A stretch of DNA of 35,179 bases from JAKFDK01 sp036676195 (GCA_036676195.1 JAKFDK010000041.1:1-35179); one strand, 5' to 3'. Shown: positions 23,029 to 31,797, counted from the first letter of the stretch. Program-made: numbers and translations. The notes: a model not told the origin generated them from the letters alone.

Positions 23029-23985
23029 ATGCTGGAACTACCGCTGGCTCCCATGGAACCGGTGGCCCTGAACCAGCCGATCGAATCCCCGGAATGGACG
23101 GCGGAGCTGAAGTGGGATGGGGTGCGCAACCTGGCCCTGGTCGACGCCGGGCAGGTGCGACTATTCACCCGGCGGCTCAGGGAGCGCACAGAGCGTTATC
23201 CCGAACTGCAGGAACTGGCGGCCCAGGTGGCCGCCCGGCGGGCAGTACTGGACGGAGAACTGGTGGTCCTGCGCCGGGGCAGGCCCAGCTTTTCCGGCAT
23301 CCTGGGGCGCGAGCAGGTGGCCGGAGAAGCGGAAGCCAGGCGCCGCGCCGAACGGGAACCGGTGGCCATGGTCATCTTCGACCTGCTCGAAGTGGATGGC
23401 ACGCCGCTGCTGAGCCAGCCGCTGCACCAGCGGCAGGAGACGCTGCGGACCCTGTTCCGCCCCGGCGGACCGGCGCAGGTGATCGAGAGCTTCCCCGGCC
23501 AGGGACCGGCGCTCTTTGCCGCCGTCGTGCAGCAGGAACTGGAAGGGATCGTGTGCAAGCGGCTGGACAGTTGCTACAAGTTGGGTCCGGAGAAGTCGGG
23601 CCTGTGGGTCAAGATCAAGCGGCGCCTGGACATGCTATGTGTAGTTGGCGGGTACACAGTGACGGCCGGCCGGGCCGGGGCGCTGCTGCTCGGTGCGCAT
23701 GACGGTGCGGGGAACCTCCGTTATGTGGGACGGGTCGGGTCCGGGCTGACCGAGGCGCAACTGGCGCAGATTACGGCGCTGCTGCCTCCGGCGCGCTGCC
23801 CGTTTCGCCCGGAACCCCGGATTTCCGCTGAAAGGTTTGCCCGCAAGCCGGACCGGGTGGTCTGGGTGCGGCCGGATCTGACGGTAGCCGTTGAATTCAG
23901 TGAGTGGACCGAGGACGGACGGCTGCGCCACCCGGTGGTGAAGAGCTTCACCACCGCACCGCCGGGGGAAGCGCTGTTGCCGTAA
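23029..23985 (+). CDS. ATP-dependent DNA ligase of NHEJ (LigD ligase-domain type)
   Basis: 318-aa ligase that seals DNA ends together with Ku. Nucleotidyltransferase motif I is ELKWDGVR with the adenylated Lys 28; motif III-like is VLDGELVVL, motif IV LEGIVCKR and motif V LWVKIK. The OB-fold follows from about residue 205 (LDMLCVVGGYT ... LRYVGRVGSGL ... VWVRPDLTVAVEFSEWT). The single-domain form, with the polymerase in a separate gene downstream, is one of the known split arrangements of LigD. ATG 23029 lies three bases after the ku stop. In sporulating Bacillus ku and ligD are forespore genes that repair spore DNA at germination; here that would require ku to be restored. Confidence 0.92.
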   Translation: MLELPLAPMEPVALNQPIESPEWTAELKWDGVRNLALVDAGQVRLFTRRLRERTERYPELQELAAQVAARRAVLDGELVVLRRGRPSFSGILGREQVAGEAEARRRAEREPVAMVIFDLLEVDGTPLLSQPLHQRQETLRTLFRPGGPAQVIESFPGQGPALFAAVVQQELEGIVCKRLDSCYKLGPEKSGLWVKIKRRLDMLCVVGGYTVTAGRAGALLLGAHDGAGNLRYVGRVGSGLTEAQLAQITALLPPARCPFRPEPRISAERFARKPDRVVWVRPDLTVAVEFSEWTEDGRLRHPVVKSFTTAPPGEALLP

Positions 23986-24001
23986 GGGGGGAGAGGTAGC
24001 C

Positions 24002-24775
24002 ATGACGACGACAGTGGTGGCGGTGTTTGAAAACGCCGACGCGGCGGACCAGGCGGTGCGTGCCCTGCGGGCGCGGGACCTGGCAAAGGACGTGACCGTA
24101 CTCAGCCGCCGCCAGGACGGCCCGGAGCAGGGCATCAATCCGGTCATCACCGGGCCGGGGTACGGGCAGACTGCGTCTGAAGAGGCGCCACCGGGCGACG
24201 ACGACCCCCTGGGTACCGGGGTGGCGGTGGGGGCTACGGTGGGCGGCACCCTGGGCATGCTGGCTGCCACCTACGTCGTGCCCGGGGCCGGCCCGCTGAC
24301 ATCGGCCGCACCGGTGGTCAGCACCGTGGTGGGGGCGGGGCTGGGCAGTTGGCTGGGCGCGCTCTTCGAGACGGGTACAAAGGAAACCATCCCCCACCCC
24401 GGGACCGTCCGCCTGGGCGGTTTGCTGGTGGTGGCCGTTTGTGCCCCGGAACAGGCCGATTCCTGCCGGGAGGTGCTGCGGGACATGGGCGCCCTGGAGG
24501 TGCGGCAGCACCCGGGCGGGCCGGTGGGGGAGGCAGAAAACACCAGGCCGGCGCAGACAAACCGGGGCGGCACCCTTCCCGGACCCACCGGCACCGGCCA
24601 GTCGGCGGGGCAGGTGGCCGGCGGCCTGGCCCTGACCGGCGGCGACCGCCGTGACACCGGGCCCGGGGCGCCCTTTCATAGTCAAACTCCCTCTCCCCAC
24701 GAAACCGACACCGGTCTGCCGAAAGAATCCGGCCAGTCCCAGCCCGGGCCAGGTTCCGGCGCCGGGGTGGGTTAG
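24002..24775 (+). CDS. General stress protein 17M-like protein
   Basis: 257-aa protein. The N-terminal ferredoxin-like domain (TTVVAVFENADAADQAVRAL) resembles the general stress protein 17M family, followed by a Gly/Ala-rich hydrophobic region (about 75-125; VAVGATVGGTLGMLAATYVV) that may associate with the membrane, a second short alpha/beta unit (GGLLVVAVCAPEQADSCREVL) and a disordered, Pro/Gly-rich tail of about 85 residues. The start ATG 24002 has GGGGGAGAGG upstream. The gene lies between ligase and polymerase, so it is cotranscribed with NHEJ genes; a role in DNA repair is unknown, but such proteins accompany ku-ligD in some spore formers by my recollection only. Confidence 0.65.
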   Translation: MTTTVVAVFENADAADQAVRALRARDLAKDVTVLSRRQDGPEQGINPVITGPGYGQTASEEAPPGDDDPLGTGVAVGATVGGTLGMLAATYVVPGAGPLTSAAPVVSTVVGAGLGSWLGALFETGTKETIPHPGTVRLGGLLVVAVCAPEQADSCREVLRDMGALEVRQHPGGPVGEAENTRPAQTNRGGTLPGPTGTGQSAGQVAGGLALTGGDRRDTGPGAPFHSQTPSPHETDTGLPKESGQSQPGPGSGAGVG

Positions 24776-24778
24776 GGC

Positions 24779-25690
24779 ATGGCCGCCACCAGGACCCCGG
24801 TACTGGCCCGGGTGGGCGAACGGGAAGTATCCATCACCAACCCGGACAAGCTGTACTGGCCTGAGGATGGGTATACCAAGAGGGATCTGGTTGAGTATTA
24901 CACCCGGGTGGGTCCGGTGCTGCTGCCGTACTTGAAGGACCGGCCGCTGGTGCTTACCCGGTACCCGGATGGTATCCACGGCAACTGGTTTTACAACAAA
25001 AATGCGCCGGCCAACCGGCCCGAGTGGCTGCGTACATTCCCCCACATGCATGAGACCGGGCTGCACCACTATGTGCTGGCCGATGAACCGGCGGCACTGA
25101 CTTGGATCGCCAACCTGGGTGCGATCGAGATTCACCCCTGGACCGGGCGGATCCAATCCCCGGACCACCCGGACTTCGCCATTGTGGACCTGGACCCCGC
25201 CGAGGGTGCCACCTGGGACGATGTGCGCCGGCTGGCCCTCCTGGTCAAACAGATCCTGGACAGCATCGGGGTGGTGGGGTTTCCCAAACTCTCCGGAGCC
25301 ACCGGGATTCATATCTACTGCCCCTGTAACCCGGATCACACCTACCCGGATACCGCTGCCTTCTGCGAGGCGATCGGTCGCCTGCTGGCCCGGGTCTACC
25401 CGGAGAAGGTGACCATGGAACGCATGGTCGCCCGCCGCACCGGCAAGGTCTATGTGGACTACCTGCAAAACCGCCTTGGCCAGACGATTACCAGTGTGTA
25501 TGGCGTGCGCCCGCGGCCGGGTGCGCCCGTCTCAGCTCCGGTGACATGGGCGGAATTACGGGGGAACACATTGCCGAACGCGAACATCAAGACCCTGTTC
25601 GACCGGCTGACCCGGGTCGGCGATCTGTTTGCTCAGGTGCTGGTGTTGCGCCAGGACCTGCGCCGGCCCACGGCGGAACTGCAGGCTTGA
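24779..25690 (+). CDS. LigD-type polymerase/primase (NHEJ)
   Basis: 303-aa archaeo-eukaryotic primase-like polymerase that fills or extends ends before ligation. Signatures: NPDKLYWPEDGYTKRDLVEYY at the start, NGWFYNK-like GNWFYNKNAP, catalytic aspartates in AIVDLDP, the His in SGATGIHIYCP and the third Asp in VYVDYLQN. It covers the LigD PolDom only, without nuclease or ligase domains. ATG 24779 is three bases after the stop of the previous gene. Together with ku and the ligase it forms a complete but split NHEJ set; a strong hairpin follows. Confidence 0.92.
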   Translation: MAATRTPVLARVGEREVSITNPDKLYWPEDGYTKRDLVEYYTRVGPVLLPYLKDRPLVLTRYPDGIHGNWFYNKNAPANRPEWLRTFPHMHETGLHHYVLADEPAALTWIANLGAIEIHPWTGRIQSPDHPDFAIVDLDPAEGATWDDVRRLALLVKQILDSIGVVGFPKLSGATGIHIYCPCNPDHTYPDTAAFCEAIGRLLARVYPEKVTMERMVARRTGKVYVDYLQNRLGQTITSVYGVRPRPGAPVSAPVTWAELRGNTLPNANIKTLFDRLTRVGDLFAQVLVLRQDLRRPTAELQA

Positions 25691-25713
25691 CAACCGGAGC
25701 GGGGGTGGGGGGT

Positions 25714-25737
25714 GGTGGGGGGCCCTCGCCCCCCACC
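25714..25737. terminator. Hairpin terminator between convergent genes
   Basis: A perfect 10-bp stem (25714-25723 with 25728-25737, loop CCTC) lies between the polymerase stop and the end of the minus-strand gene at 25743. It probably ends both transcripts, though without a T-run. Confidence 0.6.
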
Positions 25738-25742
25738 CCGCA

Positions 25743-26099
25743 TTAGCTGCCGGGCATACCATTGCCGCGCTGCCCGGGGGGGTAGCGGCGGGCGTCGATT
25801 TCCGCCGCCGTCTCACCCGGCGCCCAGGGCGGCGGCAGTTGCGCGCCGCCTGATTCCAGTTGCTCCGGCGGAGTGATGGTGCCGTCGACCCCCGGGCCGG
25901 GCGCATGTCCGTCCGGTGGTGCCTCGGCGGCCCGCCGCTGCATGGCCCGGCGGCTTTTCGACTCAGGCAATCCGGCATGACGTTCGGGGTCGTTCCCGGT
26001 GGCCGCCGTCTGGCGGATGCCGTCGGTCGAATCAAAGGCTGAGCCGGGGGGCGGCAGCACCGGGCTGGGCATGGTCTCATTGGCGTTGATACGGGTCAT
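25743..26099 (-). CDS. Small disordered protein, unknown
   Basis: 118-aa hydrophilic protein rich in Pro, Gly, Ala and Arg, with no cysteine, signal peptide or membrane segment. It reads like a disordered spore or stress protein (NANETMPSPVLPPPGSAF ... ERHAGLPESKSRRAMQRRAA). ATG 26099 has GAGGTGAGGAG just upstream; an upstream TTG-type start to 26162 is less likely. No family recognised. Small basic disordered proteins near NHEJ genes of spore formers can be spore-expressed, but nothing here shows this. Confidence 0.45.
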   Translation of the reverse strand: MTRINANETMPSPVLPPPGSAFDSTDGIRQTAATGNDPERHAGLPESKSRRAMQRRAAEAPPDGHAPGPGVDGTITPPEQLESGGAQLPPPWAPGETAAEIDARRYPPGQRGNGMPGS

Positions 26100-26207
26100 G
26101 GCGCTCCTCACCTCCCTGGCGATAGGATGCCCCGGGGCGGCGCACTGGCGCGGCAACAGCACCCGGGCGGCCGGGAGATCATGCCGCCGGGTGCCGTACG
26201 GACGAAA

Positions 26208-26231
26208 ACCGGGGCCTGATCAGGCCCCGGT
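26208..26231. terminator. 24-bp perfect palindrome
   Basis: ACCGGGGCCTGAT followed by its exact inverted complement, at a gap after the Ric gene. The lack of a loop is unusual, but it likely forms a hairpin that ends the ric transcript. Confidence 0.55.
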
Positions 26232-26278
26232 CGGTTGAATGCTCGGCTGCGTGAGCGGGGTCGGGATTCCCGCCTGCT

Positions 26279-27004
26279 TTACTGCTTGGCCCCCCCGGCC
26301 GCCTGCCGCAGCCGCGGGAAGAGAACGTTGTTCTCCAGGTGAATGTGCTCGAAGGTATCAGACTCCAGATCCGCGAGCTTCTGAAAGGTCAGGGTATAGG
26401 TCCGGCACGCATCCTCGGGCAGCAAGTAACCCTTCGTCGTCTCACGCATGTCATGGAGCAGTTGGCCCGCCGTCTGGTGTTGGGTTTCCAATTGATCCAG
26501 GACCTTCACAGCCTGCTCAGCGTCAGACTGGGCGCCCGAATTCTCGTAGGCCTGAATCAGGGGGAACAACTCGGTTTCTTCGGCAAACAGGTGTGGCTCC
26601 AACTCTGCCTTCAGTTGGTGAAACTGACGGCCGAGGGTCTGCAGTTCCGGATGCCGGCTTCCATGTACAAAGAAGATCTTACTCACGAATTCGCTTAACA
26701 CTGGCAATTCTTGCTTCAAATACCTGTGATGCACGGTGACGATTCGGTCCACCAACTCAGACAGGGGTGCTACCCGCCAATCCGTCTCCGCAGCCTCTTG
26801 CCGGCGCCGGGCTTCTGTAAAGGCCTGTTGCAGTTCGGCCAGGAAAGCATGTTCCGGAATGCCGTGCTCACGCAGGACTTCCCCCAGCGGGCGTGCACCG
26901 CCGCAGCAGAAGTCGACATTGTGGGCCTTAAACAGGTTGCTGGCCCCCGGAAAAGCAGCGACAATTTCACCCACCGGCTGGGTACTGTTAAATGCCAGTT
27001 CCAT
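26279..27004 (-). CDS. ric: Ric/ScdA iron-sulfur cluster repair protein
   Basis: 241-aa di-iron protein that repairs iron-sulfur clusters damaged by nitric oxide or oxidants. The N-terminal DUF542 domain (residues about 8-60) carries the conserved NVDFCCGG motif. The C-terminal hemerythrin-like domain shows the His/Glu ligands in TVHHRYLKQE, LEPHLFAEETELFP and ETQHQTAGQLLHDM and in FEHIHLENNVLFPR. ATG 27004 is chosen, nine bases after GGAGG; ATG 27010 is only two bases from it. A single-gene unit, probably regulated by a nitrosative-stress factor; the operator was not seen. Confidence 0.93.
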   Translation of the reverse strand: MELAFNSTQPVGEIVAAFPGASNLFKAHNVDFCCGGARPLGEVLREHGIPEHAFLAELQQAFTEARRRQEAAETDWRVAPLSELVDRIVTVHHRYLKQELPVLSEFVSKIFFVHGSRHPELQTLGRQFHQLKAELEPHLFAEETELFPLIQAYENSGAQSDAEQAVKVLDQLETQHQTAGQLLHDMRETTKGYLLPEDACRTYTLTFQKLADLESDTFEHIHLENNVLFPRLRQAAGGAKQ

Positions 27005-27116
27005 CGGCATCTTCCTCCTCTTCTGCTTTTACCATAGTGTAGCCATCCCACCTGCGCCGTGATTCATGTCACTCCGGGGTTACCCACCACGTCGGCAAAC
27101 CATAGAGCCTTTTTGA

Positions 27117-27614
27117 CTAGGCGTTCGAGAAGCCACCTGCTACATCCCTGGTCTGTTGGCGGTACGGACTGCTGCCGCGCTCAGCCAGGGCCCGCAGGGA
27201 GTGCAGGCAGACATCCAGGTGGCAACGGAGCAGTTGTTGCAGGGTCAGCGGGTTAAGGAAAGGCCCCGCCTTGGCAGACGCTTTCCCCTCATACTGGACA
27301 GCCAGCGTCACCCGGCAGCCGGCGCCGCGTGTCGACGCGCCCAGATCCCAGGTAAACGCAAAGGTATCGCAGCGGCCGGAGCAGATTAGTTTCTGCACCG
27401 GCTCATGGTGTATGATCTGGCCAACACCAAAGCCAGAGGCCCCCAGAAATCTCCAGCGGAATCGAAAGGCTCCTCCAGTCTGTGGCCACCGCCCGACGTC
27501 GGTAAATCCCTCCACATGCAGCAGCCAGCGCCCCAGACCGGCCGCATCAGTCACAAACGCCCATACCCGTTCGGCCGGGGCGCGCACGATCAGACTGCCT
27601 TTAATTGTGGCCAT
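27117..27614 (-). CDS. SRPBCC (CoxG/START-like) family protein
   Basis: 165-aa protein of the START/SRPBCC fold: it begins IKGSLIVRAPAERVWAFVTDAAGLGRW, then WRFLGASGFGVGQII, a TWDLG strand and a basic C-terminal helix with a free tail. These proteins form a hydrophobic pocket for small ligands. No ligand can be named. Cys residues in SGRCDTF and GAGCRV and LRCHLDVCLH are unusual. AAGGAGG precedes ATG 27614. It follows ric, also on the minus strand, with about 110 bases between them and is a separate unit. Confidence 0.75.
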   Translation of the reverse strand: MATIKGSLIVRAPAERVWAFVTDAAGLGRWLLHVEGFTDVGRWPQTGGAFRFRWRFLGASGFGVGQIIHHEPVQKLICSGRCDTFAFTWDLGASTRGAGCRVTLAVQYEGKASAKAGPFLNPLTLQQLLRCHLDVCLHSLRALAERGSSPYRQQTRDVAGGFSNA

Positions 27615-27883
27615 ACCACTAGCCTCCTTTCGAGGTGGTGCCAGAATAGTTCGACCAACAAGTTTCCTTCCCTGCCAGCAAAACGGGAAATTATCGCAAG
27701 ATTTTATCTATCGATCAGGGGGAACTGTACCGAACGTGAGCTCGTCATCCCGGGGTTGCCCCTGGCTCTGCCTGTCAATATTTGTGCGCAGACGAATATG
27801 ATAACAGACCTGTATAATGCACGTGTATAAGCTCGGAAGCCGGCGCGTTGCAGCCGCTGACCGGGATGGTGCGGAGGTGACCC

Positions 27884-29374
27884 ATGCCCGGCAAAAGCAG
27901 ATCGGCGGCAGTGCTGTTACTGGCCGCGTTCCTGGCGGGCCCGGCCAGAAACGGCTACGCCTCGGCCGGAGAGTTGACGCCCCGGCCCCCTGCTGCCGGC
28001 AACGGCCACCAGGTGGAGGAGCTCCAGCAGCGTCTGTACGAGATGGGGTACCTCGACTCCACCCATGTGGACGGCATCCGCGGGCCGCTTACCCAGGCCG
28101 CCCTGGCGGCTTTTCAGCGCGACTACGGGCTGGTGGTGACCGGTACCAACGGGCGGCTCACCCGTGATGCCCTGCGCCGGGCCCACCACGATCGGGTCCC
28201 TGTCCCGACGACACCCAACCCGACCAGCCCCGCCCCGACGGATCGCGACTCGGACGCCGCTGGTGCGGCGACATCGCCGCCCGAGGCACCCGTGCTGCCC
28301 GGTCAGACACCGGCGGCGGCGCTCCCGCCACCTTTTCCGTGGCTGCCGCCGCCCGAGGCACCCGTGCCGCCGCCGGTTCAGCCCCCTGGCGTGGCGCTGC
28401 CCGGCACCCTGGTGCTGGGGTATTGCAGCGAAGACTGGAATGGCGACACCCGAAGCCTGAACAGCTTGTTGAACAGCCAGAACCAGGTAAACCTGGTGGT
28501 GACCTTTCAATACCGTGTCAACGCCCTGGGGGAACTGATCGGCAGCGATTGGCCCAACCTGATGGCTGTGGCCCGGCGTGAAGGCCAGCCGGTGCTGGCC
28601 ATCATCCATAACTTTCAGGACGGCGGGTTCAGCGCTGAGGTGGCCCGGCAGATCCTGGCTACTCCGGAAAACCGCCAGCAGGTGGTAGACAACGTGGCGG
28701 CTTTGCTCAAGGAAAAGGGCCTTGATGGTGTCAACGTCGACCTGGAAAACATCCCGCCCGGTCTGCGGGCCGAGTATACGGATTTTGTCGCCCGCCTGCA
28801 GGCCCGCCTGAACCCCATGGGCCTCCAGGTAACCTTATCGATCCCGGCCAAGGTGGCCGACAACCCCAGGGATCTGTGGTCCGGGGCTTTTGATTACGCC
28901 GCCCTGGCGCCGCTGGCCGATCTGATCATGCTGATGACTTACGACGAGCACACACCCGGTCAGGCGGCCGGCCCGGTGGCCTCGGCGGGCTGGGTTGAAC
29001 AGGTGATCCGCTACGCCCTGACCGCCATCCCGGCGTCTAAAATCCTGATGGGCATTCCGCAATACGGCTACGACTGGTTGTACGGCACTACCCGGGCCAG
29101 AGCCCTCTCGATTCCGGCCATCACGCGCCTGATCCAGCAGCGCGGGGCCACCGTGGTCTGGGATGAGGTCGCCAGGGTACCCTACTTCCTGTATTGGGAC
29201 GATCAGGGCCTGCAGCGGGTGGTATACTACGAGAACGCCGAAAGCCTGAAGTTCAAGCTAGAGATTATGAAACGCCACGGGGTACGGGGAATCGCCATTT
29301 GGAAGCTGGGGATGGAAGACCCGGAGATCTGGCCGCTGATTGAGCGTGAACTGCGCGACCAGTCCGGGCAGTAG
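27884..29374 (+). CDS. Secreted PG-binding and GH18 protein (spore germination glycosidase type)
   Basis: 496-aa secreted enzyme. A signal peptide (residues 1-26) is followed by a peptidoglycan-binding domain 1 (about 44-95, VEELQQRLYEMGYLD ... RGPLTQAALAAFQRDYG), a Pro/Ala-rich linker (about 100-165) and a glycosyl hydrolase 18 domain (about 170-495). The catalytic motif DGVNVDLENIP carries the acid Glu near residue 287; LIMLMTYDEHTP and the GIPQYGYDW strand follow. This resembles YaaH/YdhD-type cortex and spore-coat glycosidases. ATG 27884 has GGAGG eight bases upstream. A TATAAT box (27813-27818) lies about 65 bases before the start, but I see no good -35. Convergent with the deacetylase gene across a strong hairpin. 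Confidence 0.9.
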   Translation: MPGKSRSAAVLLLAAFLAGPARNGYASAGELTPRPPAAGNGHQVEELQQRLYEMGYLDSTHVDGIRGPLTQAALAAFQRDYGLVVTGTNGRLTRDALRRAHHDRVPVPTTPNPTSPAPTDRDSDAAGAATSPPEAPVLPGQTPAAALPPPFPWLPPPEAPVPPPVQPPGVALPGTLVLGYCSEDWNGDTRSLNSLLNSQNQVNLVVTFQYRVNALGELIGSDWPNLMAVARREGQPVLAIIHNFQDGGFSAEVARQILATPENRQQVVDNVAALLKEKGLDGVNVDLENIPPGLRAEYTDFVARLQARLNPMGLQVTLSIPAKVADNPRDLWSGAFDYAALAPLADLIMLMTYDEHTPGQAAGPVASAGWVEQVIRYALTAIPASKILMGIPQYGYDWLYGTTRARALSIPAITRLIQQRGATVVWDEVARVPYFLYWDDQGLQRVVYYENAESLKFKLEIMKRHGVRGIAIWKLGMEDPEIWPLIERELRDQSGQ

Positions 29375-29394
29375 AGAGCAGGGCGGAACATAGT

Positions 29395-29425
29395 GCGGCC
29401 CCGGGCACCGTAGGCCCGGGGCCGC
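29395..29425. terminator. Hairpin terminator between convergent genes
   Basis: GCGGCCCCGGGC (29395-29406) pairs perfectly with 29414-29425 around a 7-base loop, between the GH18 gene and the convergent deacetylase-like gene. It likely ends both. Confidence 0.7.
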
Positions 29426-29433
29426 GATGGCAG

Positions 29434-30519
29434 TCAGCGTTCCGTTCGGTGAACGGGGGTGCTGCTCTGAGACTGGGATTCGGCAGTCAGGATTTCGGAC
29501 AGGGTCAGGGTGCGCAGGTTCTTCCCCCTGGCCAGTTTGAGTAGATCTGCCAGGGCCTTGCGGGTGGGGTCAGTGGGGTGCATCAAAATGATGTCGCCGG
29601 CCTTCATGTCTGCCACCCGCTCCAGTACCTGGGCCGGTGTGGTGCCCGGACGCCAGTCAATGGTGTCCTGCCCCGGAGTCCAGAGCACGGTGGTGTACCC
29701 GAGTTCCCGGGCGATCTGCACGATCTTGCCCGCCTTGTCGGTGGCGCCCTGGTGGGGCTGGTAATACTGCGGTTTTTTGCCGGTGACCGTCCGGATGGCG
29801 GCATCGGCCCGCTCGATATCCTGGCGGATCTGGCCCTTGGCCAGCAGTTCCAGGGGCGGTGTGTTGGCATCCCAGCCGTGGTTGCCAATCTCGTGGCCGT
29901 CGGCGACCATGGCGCGTAGCATCTCGGCATTTTTCTGTGCCCACTGGCCGGTGACCAGGAAGGTGGCCCGGGCCCCGTCCTTCTTGAGCACTGTCAGCAT
30001 ATCGGGCAGAAATTCCGTACCCCAGGCCACGTTAATCAACAGTGCCACCGCTTGCTTACCCGGGTTGGCCTGCCGGACCACCGTATCCGGGAAATCCCGC
30101 GCCGACACCGCCGCCGGTAAGGGCACCCAGACCGGTTCCACACTGGTATCGGGCGGGGCGGTCATGGCCCTGAAAAGGGTAAGGTCCACATCCAGCCGGG
30201 AGCCGGCCAGGTCCGGCACTACATAATCGGAAGTTGCAGTTCCCTGAGTCTGCACCACACGGCGGGCGTCCACCGGGGGCGCCCCTGCCGATTGTGCCAG
30301 TTGTTCCAGAATGACCCTGGCCTCCTCGGCACTGCGCCGGCCCAGGTCATGGCCCAGAACCGTTACCCCGGGATGCACCCACCTGGGCGCGGGGCCGGAA
30401 ACCGGCAACAGGCTTCTGAATGGGAGTAGGAGAAGACCCACGGCCACCAGCAGCGCGACCGCTAACGACCAGCGGTTAATACGGATGACGCGGAAGCTAA
30501 CCCGTGCTTGCCTGTCCAA
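29434..30519 (-). CDS. Deacetylase-like (NodB) sporulation protein, catalytic motif lost
   Basis: 361-aa membrane-anchored protein: one transmembrane helix (about 18-36), a domain of about 90 residues resembling PG-binding-4/VanW-associated repeats (PGVTVLGHDLGRRSAEEARVIL), then a NodB-type polysaccharide deacetylase fold. In the first NodB motif the two metal-binding Asp of TFDDG are absent (LLINVAWG), and the second motif keeps GNHGWD but not the second His. Later motifs (QDTIDW, ILMHPTD) remain. YlxY-like proteins of sporulation are known to lack these Asp. It is probably not an active deacetylase, or binds glycan without turnover. ATG 30519, minus strand, divergent from the darA gene. Confidence 0.82.
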   Translation of the reverse strand: MDRQARVSFRVIRINRWSLAVALLVAVGLLLLPFRSLLPVSGPAPRWVHPGVTVLGHDLGRRSAEEARVILEQLAQSAGAPPVDARRVVQTQGTATSDYVVPDLAGSRLDVDLTLFRAMTAPPDTSVEPVWVPLPAAVSARDFPDTVVRQANPGKQAVALLINVAWGTEFLPDMLTVLKKDGARATFLVTGQWAQKNAEMLRAMVADGHEIGNHGWDANTPPLELLAKGQIRQDIERADAAIRTVTGKKPQYYQPHQGATDKAGKIVQIARELGYTTVLWTPGQDTIDWRPGTTPAQVLERVADMKAGDIILMHPTDPTRKALADLLKLARGKNLRTLTLSEILTAESQSQSSTPVHRTER

Positions 30520-30739
30520 GCGGATTCACCCCAGAGTTGCGATTCAGGGGAGCACCCAGTCCCTTTCCCCTGTTGCTGAACCGATCACTTGTCTATATGG
30601 CGTGTCTTCGCGGCCTATGTCATTCGGAAGCTGCTGGAGCGGGTAGCGGGCGAAAACGATACGGCAGGAGAACCCGGCGTCGGGGGGGAATGATTAGCAA
30701 GTTTCGCGTACGAGAGCAGTCAGATGGGGAGGAAATGAC

Positions 30740-31084
30740 ATGAAACTGGTCGTGGCCGTGGTCCGGGACGAATACGCCGGCCAGCTTGCCGATAACCTGA
30801 CCCGAGATGGTTTCAGTGCCACCAAGCTGGCCAGCACCGGGGGCTTTCTCAAGGCTGGAAACAGTACCTTTCTGATCGGTGTCGAGGCAGACAGGCTGGC
30901 GGGCGTGCTGGACGTGATCCAGCAGTCCTGCCCCAAGAAGAAGACAGTCAGCGGGGACCTGACCTTTGCCGAAGGCGCCTTGCTGGCAGCCGGCACGAAC
31001 CCGGCCGGCCCCTTGCCCCGTGAGGTGAGCGTTGGCGGCGCCACTGTCTTTATTCTGTCTGTGGATCAGGTCGTGAAGGTCTGA
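30740..31084 (+). CDS. darA: DarA PII-like cyclic-di-AMP receptor
   Basis: 114-aa PII-like protein. The MKLVVAVVRDEYAGQLADNL start, then TKLASTGGFLKAGNSTFLIGV and VFILSVDQ, match DarA (YaaQ), a trimer that binds cyclic di-AMP in the cleft formed by the conserved TGGFL and GNST residues. Its downstream targets are still not settled in the literature. ATG 30740 has GGGGAGG upstream (spacing about eight). Ends before an intrinsic terminator, so it is a single-gene unit located before spmA. Confidence 0.92.
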   Translation: MKLVVAVVRDEYAGQLADNLTRDGFSATKLASTGGFLKAGNSTFLIGVEADRLAGVLDVIQQSCPKKKTVSGDLTFAEGALLAAGTNPAGPLPREVSVGGATVFILSVDQVVKV

Positions 31085-31111
31085 GGGACCCGCCCTGCCC
31101 ATAGCGTTTAA

Positions 31112-31137
31112 CCGCAGGCCTGACGGCCTGCGGGTTT
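31112..31137 (+). terminator. Intrinsic terminator after darA
   Basis: CCGCAGGCC (31112-31120) pairs with GGCCTGCGG (31125-31133) around TGAC, followed by GTTTT. Textbook intrinsic terminator. Confidence 0.9.
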
Positions 31138-31158
31138 TACGTGTTTGGGGGGAAGGCC

Positions 31159-31752
31159 ATGCTGAATGCCATCTGGATGGGCCTGATTGTGGCCGGATTC
31201 CTGGTTGCCGGCGTCCATGGCCATGTCGGTGCGGTGACGACTGCTGCCACTGAAGCGGCCAAGGGCGCCATCGAAACAGCCGGAAGCCTGGCCGGTGTGA
31301 TGGCACTCTGGCTCGGACTAACCCAGATCGCCGAGGAATCCGGCCTGATGCAGGCTCTGGCCCGGCTGATCAGCCCGCTGACCCGCCTGCTATTTCCGAC
31401 GGTACCCAGGGATCACCCGGCGCTGGGGGCCATGGCAATGAACCTGAGCGCCAACTTCCTCGGTCTGGGAAACGCCGCCACCCCGCTGGGCCTGAAGGCC
31501 ATGCAGGAATTGAAATCCCTGATTCCGGGCGACTCGGACGAGGCTTCACCGGCCATGATCACCTTTATGGTTCTGAACACCAGTTCACCCACGATCATCC
31601 CCGGGACCCTGATTGCGCTCCGGGCCGCCCACGGGAGCAACAGCCCGGGTGAAATCCTGGTCCCTACCTTTGCGGCCACCGTGATTGCCGGCGTGGCCGG
31701 CCTGCTGGCCGACGCCTGGTGCCGGCGCTGGTATGCGCGCAAACACCGGTGA
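31159..31752 (+). CDS. spmA: Spore maturation protein A
   Basis: 197-aa polytopic membrane protein of the SpmA (Gate/nucleoside-recognition) family: LNAIWMGLIVAGFLVA, ETAGSLAGVMALWLGLTQIAE, then NLSANFLGLGNAATPLGLKAM and FMVLNTSSPTIIPGT. With SpmB it is required for dehydration of the spore core in Bacillus; the transported substance is unknown. ATG 31159 follows GGGGGGAAGG. It is 46 bases upstream of spmB, in the order conserved in Bacillota. Confidence 0.93.
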   Translation: MLNAIWMGLIVAGFLVAGVHGHVGAVTTAATEAAKGAIETAGSLAGVMALWLGLTQIAEESGLMQALARLISPLTRLLFPTVPRDHPALGAMAMNLSANFLGLGNAATPLGLKAMQELKSLIPGDSDEASPAMITFMVLNTSSPTIIPGTLIALRAAHGSNSPGEILVPTFAATVIAGVAGLLADAWCRRWYARKHR

Positions 31753-31797
31753 CAGGACCCGAGGGTGTCCGGCGGCTCCGGTGCCGGAGGTGAAAGC

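Noticed and set aside
23948..25468. 506-codon minus frame across the ligase/stress/polymerase genes
   Set aside because: Overlaps three genes with clear motifs; no features of its own.
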